A stretch of DNA of 64,000 bases from Rana temporaria. Lineage: Eukaryota; Chordata; Amphibia; Anura; Ranidae. The notes under the pieces are model-generated. The model was not told the origin of the DNA and did not search any database. It saw only the letters and a list, made by a program, of their open reading frames with translations. Both the position numbers and the translations under genes were made by a program. The stretch covers positions 105,567,409 to 105,631,408 of the forward strand of contig NC_053495.1 in the NCBI RefSeq assembly GCF_905171775.1. Direction: 5' to 3'. This document shows, piece after piece, positions 34,446 to 44,272 of this stretch; the stretch's first letter is position 1; the number at the start of each line of letters is the position of its first letter.

Positions 34446-34551
34446 TCACCTCTTGACTATATTCCGATATTCCATGACTGATGCTCTCCCATTATGCCAG
34501 GCTTTACTATGTGTTTTCTACTCCTATTCTCCTAGCCAATTCTACTCAGGC

Positions 34552-35447
34552 TCAGATTCACCCCTGCCCGTGGTCGGACCATGATATCTGCCAGGGGCGG
34601 ACTGACCATTGAGTCACTCGGGCACTGCCCGAGGGCCCCATGCCACTAGGGGGCCCCATCCGGGTTGCCAGGCTCAGTAAAACCAGGGACAGTATGTAAA
34701 AATCTGTGTTTTTTTTAGATCTGTCCCCGATATGTCCGAAAATGACATGCTTTTAATGTGAATATCCCAAGATTTTAGCTGCCCGCCTCTGCACTACCTC
34801 CTGGCGTGGTGGCCATCTGTAAGCCAGAGGGGCCCCATACTCTTCTATTGCCCGGGGGCCCCATGAGTTGTCAGTCCGCCCCTGATATCTGCACTTTCAC
34901 TACCTCATATATTGGCCTAGCCCCCTCTCCACACAACTGGCGCCTTAATGACTCCCTGCTAACAAACCCCACATGCAAATCTACTATTTCCACACATATA
35001 GAAAACTATTTCACAGACAACATAAATGAAGAAACCATGCCTACCTCGATATGGATCGCTCACAAAGCAGTCCTGAGGGGCCATATCATCAGTTTAGCAG
35101 CATCCAAAAAAAAAGAAAGACAGGCAGACATCAAATGCCTTACCAATGAACTCCACCACTTGTACATTAAACTACACCACGCAGTTGACCCTATTATCAC
35201 CCAACAAATACAGGACAAACGCAAGTCCCTAGATCTACTCCTTTCCGCCAACGTTGAAAAGTCTCTTAGATTCTCCAAAGCTAAGTACATGCTTCACTGT
35301 AACTCCCACTCAGCGATGTTTGCAAGAAAACTCAAACAAGACTGTAATCCCCCTCATACATACAAACTTAGATACAGTAGTGGTAATTTAGTCTCCCACC
35401 CGCAGAAAGTAATGGAAATATTCACCTCCTTCTATCAGAATCTTATG
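34552..35447 (+). pseudogene. L1-B ORF2, endonuclease end and linker
   Basis: It resumes near 34552 with WSDHD, the last catalytic endonuclease block, which is split by the hAT MITE at 34592-34884. Then follow TTSYIGLAPSP, NWRLNDSLLTN, SIWIAHKAVLRGHIISLAASKKKER and the helical linker to FTSFYQNLM. It stops at the Penelope-derived insertion and is in frame with the continuation at 36985. Confidence 0.85.
34592..34884. mobile_element. hAT-type MITE, 293 bp
   Basis: The ends CAGGGGCGGACTGAC and GTCAGTCCGCCCCTG are perfect inverts. The 8-bp duplication ATATCTGC lies at 34584-34591 and 34885-34892. Removing it restores the WSDHDIC-TFTTS reading of L1-B. Confidence 0.95.
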
Positions 35448-36970
35448 ACAAAAAGAAGAAAAAGTGCGCTTATCAAGTAAACATATACATAGCCGCAAAC
35501 TCAAATGTTTATACAAACAAAAGTGAACAATAGAAAAAAGGTGGAGTTGCGCTAACAAATATAATAGTGGTGTGTATCCCGTAATCAAGGGAATAAATCA
35601 AAAAAATATCCAGTGATAAAAAAGAAAAAATTATAATAAAATATTTTTCTCAATAATGAAAACTAAAAAGTCTTAACAAAAAATGTGATAACTGTGATCA
35701 AAAAATCATAAGTCATTCGTGTAAGTAAACAAGAACATAGGTGATTTGTTCAAAGATGGTGGAAAAATCTGGAAAGAAATCAAACGGTGAACATGGATCC
35801 CAAATATCTGGTATTGATGACCCTTACCAGATAGATTGATCCTTAAGGATCAGGCCAAGCAAGCAGCCACACACCTGGACTGCACAGGGGATCGGAATCT
35901 TTAGGATCCTCACAGTAGGTTCTCCAGCAGAGTTTCCAAGAAAAAACAAATATACAAAAAATAGTGTGATACTGTATGGAACACTTAATGGTAAATATCA
36001 CCCAGTGACTGGCAGACCAACAGTGAAACAAAAAGACCACCACCACAGTACACACTGCTCCTTACCAGAGCCCTAGGGATGGCTAGCGCAAACAGTACAA
36101 GAGATGTGTGCAGCAGGATAGGGAATGGTCAGATCGTACCCCGTGAACAAGTCTGATTGGACGAAACGTTGGGAGGAGGCGTGCTGACGTCACCGCGAGA
36201 GAGGAATTCGTTCCATTACCGGCCGGAATTGTTTTATGCTGTTTTATCTCAACTATGCTGTAAGTGCATTACCTTTTTACCTAATAAATCCTTAAATGAT
36301 GTCACACTATTGTGAGTTCTCTTCCACATGTGTATACACCATCTGAATATTCGTTTGAGGATCGATCTGACCATTCCCTATCCTGCTGCACACATCTCTT
36401 GTACTGTTTGCGCTAGCCATCCCTAGGGCTCTGGTAAGGAGCAGTGTGTACTGTGGTGGTGGTATTTTTGTTTCACTGTTGGTCTGCCAGTCACTGGGTG
36501 ATATTTACCATTAAGTGTTCCATACAGTATCACACTATTTTTTGTATATTTGTTTTTTCTTGGAAACTCTGCTGGAGAACCTACTGTGAGGATCCTAAAG
36601 ATTCCGATCCCCTGTGCAGTCCAGGTGTGTGGCTGCTTGCTTGGCCTGATCCTTAAGGATCAATCTATCTGGTAAGGGTCATCAATACCAGATATTTGGG
36701 ATCCATGTTCACCGTTTGATTTCTTTCCAGATTTTTCCACCATCTTTGAACAAATCACCTATGTTCTTGTTTACTTACACGAATGACTTATGATTTTTTG
36801 ATCACAGTTATCACATTTTTTGTTAAGACTTTTTAGTTTTCATTATTGAGAAAAATATTTTATTATAATTTTTTCTTTTTTATCACTGGATATTTTTTTG
36901 ATTTATTCCCTTGATTACGGGATACACACCACTATTATATTTGTTAGCGCAACTCCACCTTTTTTCTATT
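35448..36970. mobile_element. Penelope-derived palindromic insertion
   Basis: It is flanked by a 14-bp duplication ATCAGAATCTTATG / ATCAGGATCTTATG (35434-35447 and 36971-36984, one mismatch). The arms 35528-36136 and 36362-36970 are nearly identical inverted copies, giving the same 70-residue spurious ORF on both strands. The central 225 bases hold a hammerhead-like motif and TAATAAATCC. Inverted terminal copies and variable ends are known for Penelope-like elements; the assignment is inference from these features and from resemblance to 13552-14134. Confidence 0.75.
36139..36173 (+). ncRNA. Degenerate hammerhead-like motif with covarying core positions
   Basis: CCC, GTGAACA, A, GTC-TGATTG-GAC, GAAAC, GTT, GGG are read in order. 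Compared with the CTGANGA core, position 3 is G and position 8 is C, a swap of the C3-G8 tertiary pair. Stem III has no loop (C directly followed by G), so it would not fold normally. It has the same extra base before stem II as the other two candidates. Confidence 0.35.
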
Positions 36971-36984
36971 ATCAGGATCTTATG

Positions 36985-38506
36985 TCAGATCCCAACACTC
37001 CCCCAGGTATAGCCGCTAAGTCATGGCTCGACAGCCTTAACCTCCCTTCCCTGGATCAGGAACGATTGGACTCTCTTAACTCCCCATGTACAGTAGATGA
37101 AATTACACATATCATCAAATCCCTCAAATCCTCCACAGCACCTGGTCCTGACGGTTGCACTTCCTTATATTATAAAAAATATGCCCCCCTTCTTGCCCCT
37201 CATTTAAAAAACCTATTTAACCACATTCTGGAAGGTAATTCCTTCCCAAGGGAGATGCTATTAGCTAATCTTTCCCTTATCCCTAAACCCAACAAAGACC
37301 ATTCACTCCCCCAAAATTTCCGCCCCATTTCGGTCCTGAATAATGATCTCAAGATCTTTGGCAGGATCCTAGCAGATAGGCTTGCCAAAGTGATTTCCCC
37401 ATTAGTGCACACTGACCAATCAGGCTTTATACCCAATAGACAGATCACAGATAACATCAGGCTTGTTACCAACATTATCCAGGATGCCAACCTCCATTCA
37501 CGCCAAACCTGTCTTCTCAGTCTTGACATCCAGAAGGCGTTCGACAGTGTCAGTTGGACATATTTAAATTATTTACTACCCAGATTTGGTATCTCTGGGG
37601 CATTTCTGCAGGGGTTTAATGCTCTTTATAGCTCCCCACAGACACGCATCCGCCTACCTGGTATCAACTCTTACTTTTTCCCCTTAGGTAGAGGTACCAG
37701 ACAGGGCTGCCCCTTATCCCCACTTCTCTTCGCTTTAGCCATGGAACCTCTTGCCCAGGCTATTAGAGCCAACCTAGACATAAAGGGTTACACCAAGGAC
37801 CATCAGGAATACAAGGTCAGTCTATATGCTGATGATGCACTGATATACATCACAAATCATCATACCTCCTTACCTGTGCTTCTTAAAGAACTAGAGCTCT
37901 TCCATAAAGTCTCTGGGCTCAAAATTAATCTGAGCAAATGCTCCGCATTACCTATCAACATTCCCCCAGACGCGCTCGGTCTCCTTCAAACCAATTTCCC
38001 TTTCACATGGATTTCATCCTCAATTAAATATCTAGGTGTCAATATCACCCCACTCCATAACGGTTTATTCAAGGCCAACTACACCCCCTTGTTCGCACGC
38101 ATCACCTCTCTCCTAAATACGTGGTCCACCTATCATATTTCATTTTTGGGCAGAGTTTGTGCAATTTAGATGAATATTCTCCCCAAACTTTTATATTATT
38201 TTTGAACTATACCAATCAATGTCCCTAAATCTAAACTTGAGGCATTACAAAGGCTTATCAACAAATTTATATGGGCTGATAAGAGACCGAGGTATAGTTA
38301 CGCCTTGCAATATAGAACCCAGCCCAAGGGAGGTTTGGGTCTCCCCAACCTATGGAAATATTTCCTGGCCGCGCGTCTATCACAGATATCCCAATGGTTC
38401 TCCCCAAATAAAAATATCCCTTGGAAGAGCTTTGAGGCCTCGTCTATACATCCATTGCACTTACAGGGGATACTTTGGTCCAAATATATCCTTTACCGAG
38501 ACCTCA
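36985..38506 (+). pseudogene. L1-B ORF2 reverse transcriptase core
   Basis: It continues from the linker: SDPNTPPGIAAKSWLDSLNLP, then STAPGPDGCTSLYYKKYAPL, LIPKPNKDHSLPQNFRPISVLNND, TDQSGFIPNRQITDNIR and SLDIQKAFDSVSW. GRGTRQGCPLSPLLF follows, then the catalytic LYADDALIYI. A TAG at 38167-38169 and a TGA near 38204 interrupt the thumb region in frame. The sequence then reads on through NKFIWADKRPRYSYALQY and KGGLGLPNLWKYFLAARLSQ to the MITE at 38511. The catalytic core is intact. Confidence 0.9.
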
Positions 38507-38510
38507 TTAA

Positions 38511-39501
38511 CCACTTAAGCCCCGGACCAATATGCTGGCTAAAGACCCAAGGTGTTTTTACAGTTCGGGACTGCGTTGCTTTAACAGACAATTGCGCGGG
38601 CGTGCGACGTGGCTCCCAAACAAAATTGGCGTCCTTTTTTCCCCACAAATAGAGCTTTCTTTTGGTGGTATTTGATCACATCTGCGGTTTTTAGTTTTTG
38701 CGCTATAAACAAAAATAGAGCGACAATTTTGAAAAAAATGCAATATTTTTTACTTTTTGCTATAATAAATATCCCCCAAAAACATATATAATTTTTTTCC
38801 TCAGTTTAGGCCGATACGTATTCTTCTACCTATTTTTGGTAAAAAAAATCGCAATAATCGTTTATCGGTTGGTTTGCGCATAATTTATAGCGATTACAAA
38901 TTAGGTGATAGTTTTATTGCATTTTTATTTTTTTTATTTTTTTTACTACTAATGGCGGCGATCAGCGATTTTTTTCGTGACTGCGACATTATGGCGGACA
39001 CTTCGGACAATTTTGACACATTTTTGGGACCATTGTCATTTTCACAGCAAAAAATGCATTTAAATTGCATTCTTTATTGTGAAAATTACAGTTGCAGTTT
39101 GGGAGTTAACCACAGGGGGCACTGTAGGAGTTAGGGTTCACTGTGTGAGTGTTTACAACTGTAGGGGGGTGTGGCTGTAGGTGTGACGTCATCGATCGTG
39201 TCTCCCCTATAAAGGGGATGACGCGATCGATACGCCGCCACAGTGAAGCACGGGGAAGCCATGTTTACACACGGCTCTCCCCGTTCTTCAGCTCCGGGGC
39301 CGATCGCCGCACTCGAGCGGCGATCGGGTCCGCGGGACCCGCGGTTCCGGTCCCGGAGCTTCGGACCGGGTCGCGGGAGCGCGCCGCGGGCGCGCGCCCG
39401 CGACCCACGGCTGGGTACAAGTACAGGACGTATATATACGTGCTTGTGCCCAGCCGTGCCATTCTGCCAACGTATATGTGCAGGAGGCGGTCGTTAAGTG
39501 G
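38511..39501. mobile_element. TTAA-flanked MITE (piggyBac-like target), 991 bp
   Basis: TTAA occurs at 38507-38510 and 39502-39505. The ends CCACTTAAGCCCCGG and GTCGTTAAGTGG are partly inverted. The right third has strong GC-rich palindromes (AGCTCCGGGGCCGATCGCCG, GGTCCGCGGGACCCGCGG) and TACGTATATATACGT. It sits in L1-B ORF2 without further damage, so it is a fairly recent insertion. Confidence 0.85.
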
Positions 39502-39505
39502 TTAA

Positions 39506-40475
39506 ACGCAATATTATAGTAGCCCATGCGTTCAAACTATGGAAAAACTCTAGAGACATCTTTTCACTAGCATCAGATATCTCCCCACTCACATCATTTT
39601 TAGGTGACCCTAGACTACCTCTTGCATACAAAGACAGACACTTGTTTTCCACCTGGATTGACCAGGGGCTAACCTCACTAGGTTCACTGCAATCCAGATG
39701 GAACTTTAGATCTTTTGAATCCCTCCAAAAAGATTATAACTTCCCCTCCTCAGAGTTTGAAAGATTTCAATTGATCAAGTCTTTTTTTCAAACACACTTC
39801 TCACTCTCCACAAACACTAATATCACAATATTCGAGAGAATATGCAAATCAACATCCAGAGACAAAGGCATGATCTCTAGACTTTACAATTACCTCAATG
39901 ATTTCTCTGCCCCAGAAAAAACACAACCCATGCTACACTGGGAATCAGATTTAAATATTGACCTCCCTCCGGGTACATGGCACTCTATGACTGAAAACTT
40001 CCGTAAGAGCAACAAAGCGGTATCTTTTAGAGAAACCCCAACAAAACTATTTACAAGGTGGTACTTCACCCCATCCAAAATACATACCTTCTACCCATCA
40101 GTCTCCCCTGATTGCTTTAGGGGCTGCCGGATAGAGGGTACTCTACTCCACATTTTTTGGAGCTGCCCACGTCTATCACAGATCTGGCTGGAAGTAGCTC
40201 GTAGACTCGAAGACTCTTCCAAACACAAGATCTCCCTCACCCCACAAATTTGTCTTCTATATGGTAATGTTCCAGGTATCCCACTCCCATGTTCTAGACT
40301 CCTTCATTCACTCTGCAGCTCGGTACAGTGGATGATAGCATTTAACTGGAGATCTGAAGAAATAATATGGTCACAAGTACTTGATAAAATGGAGCTACTG
40401 AAGCTTTCGGAGAGAATATATCACACAATTAATGACAGCCTTCACATCTTTGAAGCCAAATGGTCGTACTGGTAG
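39506..40475 (+). pseudogene. L1-B ORF2 C-terminal region
   Basis: Open for about 320 codons: NIIVAHAFKLWKNSRD, then the Cys-His region typical of Tx1/L1 C-termini (CFRGCRIEGTLLHIFWSCPRL), ending EAKWSYW at 40475. It carries no internal stop. The CX3C...HX4C pattern is shared with L1-1, L1-C and L1-E. Confidence 0.85.
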
Positions 40476-40880
40476 ATTACTGTAGATGCTGCTGACGTTA
40501 GTATGCAACTTAAATTTTTGAGATGTGCTGTCATGATCATTCTTTGTTTACTCAGGGATCAATCTTTGTAAGATTGCTTACATGTCAAGTTACTATTTGT
40601 ATACCTCTGAAAAGATACTATGCTTTTTACCTATGCTTGTATTACAATTTATACTATTTAATAAAAAAACTTTTGTAAAAAAAAGAAATCTATCCGCTGG
40701 AAACCTGTCCTTCGGACTTATCCGGTCGTCTGTACAGACTCACCGGATAAGTCTGTCCGATCCCCATCCCTTGCATGCGTCGAAATGATTTGACGCATGC
40801 GTGGAAGTATTTACCTTCCAGGGTCGCGCACGTCGCCGCGTCATCGTCGCGGTGACGGCGCGGCCACGTCACCGCGGATG

Positions 40881-41510
40881 TTTTCCCAGTTGATGGTGGC
40901 TTCACATGTGGACTCTCTGATCAGAAGTGCATTCTTTGATCAAAAGTGCGAGTTAAAAACCAGGATTTGGCTATCATTTGCTTCTGCTTGCAGATTTTTT
41001 TTTCCCCTCTTTTTCTCTGACACTTTTTAAACAGCTTTTTTTCTTTTTCCTTTCTGCTAATTAAGGGGAGGGTTCAATTGTTCACAGGTGTGTGTTCGTT
41101 CACAGGTCTTCACAGGTGAGTATAAAGTGGCTGTACAAGCTCCCAGAGGAGCTGGCTCCCAGTTGATGGTGGCTTCACATGTGGACTCTCTGATCAGAAG
41201 TGCATTCTTTGATCAAAAGTGCGAGTTAAAAACCAGGATTTGGCTATCATTTGCTTCTGCTTGCAGATTTTTTTTCCCCTCTTTTTCTCTGACACTTTTT
41301 AAACAGCTTTTTTTCTTTTTCCTTTCTGCTAATTAAGGGGAGGGTTCAATTGTTCACAGGTGTGTGTTCATTCACAGGTCTTCACAGGTGAGTATAAAGT
41401 GGCTGTACAAGCTCCCAGAGGAGCTGGCTCCCAGTTGATGGTGGCTTCACATGTGGACTCTCTGATCAGAAGTGCATTCTTTGATCAAAAGTGCGAGTTA
41501 AAAACCAGGA
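40881..41510 (+). repeat. Promoter-like tandem monomers of L2-D, unit 272-273 bp
   Basis: CCCAGTTGATGGTGGCTTCA starts at 40885, 41158 and 41430. Copies one and two are full and nearly identical; copy three stops after about 80 bases. Each full unit ends in AGTATAAAGTGGCTG, a TATA-like word, and contains a T/C-rich stretch. The arrangement recalls the 5' monomers of rodent L1. Confidence 0.9.
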
Positions 41511-42010
41511 GTTTGAAACAGGAGGTAAGACAGGAGTCTTCATTATTTTGTTCAATCACTGATCCAGAACAAGCTTGCAGCTAATAAAGTTGGAACTCTT
41601 GCTATATAGATTCAGCGGTGCAGCAGACGCTCTCATCTTAGTCTGCTCACCCCAGGGATAGCGAGAGCAGGACGCTCTCAAACGAGTCGGCTCTCCCAAG
41701 GGATAGTGCAGCCAGGCAGGGTCCACCACACCCCCCTAGCAAATTGATCCAGGGTTGCACCGATCGCCGTTAAGGGGTCAGGAAGGAATTTTTTCCCCCG
41801 ATCGCTGCAGATTGGCACAGCACGCCTGGGGTTTTTTCGCCTTCCTCTGGACCAATCGGGGTGAGAAGACTCAACGAGTGACGGCTCACTTGGACAGTCT
41901 TCCACCCATCACGTCCGGCGTCTCGCGGCTCTTCCCGCATCCGCGCCAGACCAGGCCTCATTCGCGGCCACCGCAATTAGGAAAGACTGACGACAATGTG
42001 ACTGGCGACA
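41511..42010 (+). promoter_or_regulatory. L2-D 5' UTR
   Basis: About 500 bases between the monomers and the ORF start, with GTCAGGAAGGAATTTTTTCC (41777-41796) and GGGGTTTTTTCGCCTTCCTC (41829-41848). I recall both phrases from repeats in other amphibian and fish genomes (knowledge, not checked). Confidence 0.5.
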
Positions 42011-42112
42011 ATGGCTAATCTGCGATACTCTGCGGACTCTATTCGGGGTCTGAGACAATTCGCAACAGCATTACCAGCCGTCACCAAAAAGGCCTTAAAA
42101 ATAGAGCAACTT
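42011..42112 (+). pseudogene. L2-D ORF2, first 34 codons
   Basis: ATG at 42011 opens MANLRYSADSIRGLRQ and runs in frame to the L1-E insertion at 42112. The continuation at 50224 is in the same frame once one copy of the duplication is discounted, so this is the true N-terminus of the L2-D protein. Confidence 0.8.
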
Positions 42113-42130
42113 GGGTGCGCATGCGCGGGA
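42113..42130 (+). promoter_or_regulatory. NRF1-like palindrome at L1-E 5' end
   Basis: TGCGCATGCGCG, four bases into the element, fits the NRF1 consensus (YGCGCAYGCGCR) completely. Confidence 0.5.
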
Positions 42131-42263
42131 CTTCCGTGAAGACGTGCTGAACGGGAGCTCCGGACCGCCCCAGCACATCGTGGCTCATAGCGGCTGAATT
42201 GCTGGGAGACTTTGCCTGAGGAAGGACCGTGTGGATAGCGGAGGACAAGGAGCATAGCCCTGG

Positions 42264-43436
42264 ATGTCTGGCGGCAGTGAAAAGAGGGGTTCCAGCCGTC
42301 AGCTGGACTTCGGCCTAGCAGCTCCCTCACACCACAAGATGGCGGCCGCGGCGCCTCCTCGTGGAGACGCTGCGGACACAGAGTCTATTGCAGACCCCTC
42401 GTCCCCAATCCAGCATACTCTACCCTTGCTGGCAACTCCTGTGAGTAATGATTCCTCCATCATGATCTCCCCAGCATCCACAGAATCGCTTATTAAGCAC
42501 ACTATGGCTAACATTCTGGGCACCTCCATGTTGCAATCCCCCATGAGTCAGGCTGGCCTTCAGACACCACCTCCCATGCCCCATCCCTATCAATCTGATA
42601 TGGCCCAGCTTCTGAACTGCTTTTCTGACATGCTGTCAGCAGGGTTAACACAGACTGCAACACAGATCACATCCTCTATTAAAGCTGACCTGCAGAATAT
42701 AGGAGCCCGCATGGAAGCTATTGAGCAAGCGGTTGATAATACAGCAGCACGCACCAACCAAAATACAAATTGTATTCAGTCATTGCAGGACCAACTTGAC
42801 ATAGCGCTTGCCAAAATTGACGATTTAGAGAATCGCAACAGGAGATATAACTTTCGCATACGGGGTATACCCGAGGGGGTAGTTAATATCCCTGAGACGG
42901 TGAAATTATTCATTAAAACCATTATCCCTGACATTCCTGAACATAAGCTCGAACTGGACAGGGCCCACAGAGCTCTACAGCCTCCTCGCCAAGATGGACT
43001 CCCGAGGGATGTGGTGGTCAAACCCCACTACTATAGTGTAAAGGAGGAGGTCATGAGGAGATCCCGTAATATTGATGACCTCAATGTCCAGGGGACCAAG
43101 ATACAATTGTTTGCTGATATATCTCCAGCCACTATACAGAAGAGGAGGTCCCTGAAGCCTCTTTTAGGGATCCTTTTGCAGAAATCCATTAAATACAGGT
43201 GGTCCTTTCCATTTCGTCTCCAGTTTGATTATAAGGACAAATCCTATAGCTTCTCAAGCTTCAGAGATGGTGAACAACTACTATTACGTCTCGGATTCAT
43301 CAACCAAGAAATGCCCCCTCAGCAAGCATCCTTCCGTTCCGGTTCATCTAAAAGGCCTCCCACTGGCAGTCCCATCTCCCCGTTGTGGAATAAACAGCAA
43401 ACAAAGAGATCTAGAGATTCTCGTCCTCCAAGATGA
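42264..43436 (+). CDS. L1-E ORF1 RNA-binding protein, apparently intact
   Basis: A 390-residue frame with no break. The N-terminal 100 residues are Ala/Pro/Ser-rich and low in structure. A coiled coil spans about residues 145-190 (IGARMEAIEQAVDNTAARTNQNTNCIQSLQDQLDI in part). The RRM-like domain is DDLENRNRRYNFRIRGIPEG through ELDRAHRALQPPR. The C-terminal domain has FADISPATIQKRRSLKPLL and KYRWSFPFRLQF. The start at 42264 is the first ATG; a second in-frame ATG inside the YY1-like motif is possible. The role is packaging of element RNA. Confidence 0.9.
   Translation: MSGGSEKRGSSRQLDFGLAAPSHHKMAAAAPPRGDAADTESIADPSSPIQHTLPLLATPVSNDSSIMISPASTESLIKHTMANILGTSMLQSPMSQAGLQTPPPMPHPYQSDMAQLLNCFSDMLSAGLTQTATQITSSIKADLQNIGARMEAIEQAVDNTAARTNQNTNCIQSLQDQLDIALAKIDDLENRNRRYNFRIRGIPEGVVNIPETVKLFIKTIIPDIPEHKLELDRAHRALQPPRQDGLPRDVVVKPHYYSVKEEVMRRSRNIDDLNVQGTKIQLFADISPATIQKRRSLKPLLGILLQKSIKYRWSFPFRLQFDYKDKSYSFSSFRDGEQLLLRLGFINQEMPPQQASFRSGSSKRPPTGSPISPLWNKQQTKRSRDSRPPR
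42335..42350 (+). promoter_or_regulatory. YY1-like site in L1-E
   Basis: CAAGATGGCGGCCGCG at +222 fits the YY1 consensus. It is read here as K-M-A-A-A, a codon phase different from that in L1-1 and L1-C. Confidence 0.5.
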
Positions 43437-44272
43437 CTGTTTTTTCTGGAAATACTTTCTTTATACCTAATTCTCCCCTACTAGGGTGCTGTGTTTCCTG
43501 CCGGTATAGTGCTGCTTCCTATACCCAACGACTTCGTGCTACTTAAGTTGACATTAGTATTTTCATTTTGCAGGCATAGTCTTCTCACTAAGTTTTGTCT
43601 AAAAATTTTATTTTTTATTTTATTTTAGCTCCTGTTCTCCTTATGGGGGTTACAAAGTCATGTTTTGTCCTATAAGCTAATATTTGTCTGTCTGCCATAC
43701 TGATATTGTTCTTGCTTTATCCTTCTTCATTGACGCTATATTTTTGATGATATATTTTTTACTTTTAAATTTATTTTTTGATGTTTTTATCTAGGCCCAT
43801 GGCCTGGGGACCTCCCAGCCTGAGTTTCAATGCTTTTATATTGGCCTTTAGGCTGGGGCGGTCTAGCACGCCACTCTCTCTGCGGTGACAGGTTAGAGTT
43901 TGCTCTTCTTGTTACTGCAGGCATACGACCCCTATTGGGGTTGTCACCTTATAGGGTCCACCTTTGATTCGGACCCAAATTCAGGACTTGGTCAGCCAGT
44001 CCTGTCTAAATTTTTCTCCTAGGCATTTTTATCTAGGTCTTTTTCTTCTCTTTCTTCTCTCTTTCCTTTTTTCCCTACTCTAATGTCTGCTTATTGTATC
44101 TCATATTTTTCTTTTTGTTTCCCTTTATATCCTCGGAAGGTTACACGGAGAGCCTCTGCTTTAATGGGACCTAACATACGTCTTCCACCTGACTCCTCAT
44201 CGTATGGTCCAGGACTTTCGTGGGTTATGGTAAGCCTTTCTCCAGTGTGCACGTCCTCACTCTTTTTGGTCC
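43437..44272 (+). other. L1-E inter-ORF spacer
   Basis: About 830 bases, T-rich, without a credible gene. The CCTCGGAAGG and TAGGTC phrases have no recognised role. Confidence 0.5.

Larger units (their letters stand above)
28346..34550 (+). mobile_element. L1-C: Tx1/L1-type LINE inserted in L1-B ORF2
   Basis: Same subfamily as L1-1. The match begins at GAGCTGAATGG (about 28353), so about 20 bases of the 5' end are missing. The 3' UTR lacks the AATAAA/A-rich tail seen in L1-1. No target duplication is visible, and about 120 codons of L1-B endonuclease are missing at the junction. It holds an intact ORF1, an ORF2 split by a solo LTR and shifted once, and little other damage. Confidence 0.85.
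25732..40682 (+). mobile_element. L1-B: Tx1/L1-type LINE with four insertions inside
   Basis: It is flanked by an 18-bp duplication AAGAAATCTATCCGCTGG (25714-25731 and 40683-40700). It starts GGGGGGCGCATGCGCGG, carries ORF1 (26044-26906) and ORF2 (28140-40475 in four pieces), and ends after AATAAAAAAACTTTTGTAAAAA. Inserted elements are L1-C (28346-34550), a hAT MITE (34592-34884), a Penelope-derived palindrome (35448-36970) and a TTAA MITE (38511-39501). ORF2 resembles L1-A more than the others. Confidence 0.95.

Noticed and set aside
35843..36656. Two identical 70-residue ORFs on opposite strands
   Set aside because: They are the same sequence in the two arms of the palindrome. The arms differ at a synonymous position by chance, and there is no domain or start context.
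40881..41510. CRISPR-like or satellite array
   Set aside because: Units are 272 bp with no spacers, only 2.3 copies, and they head a LINE; they are promoter-like monomers.
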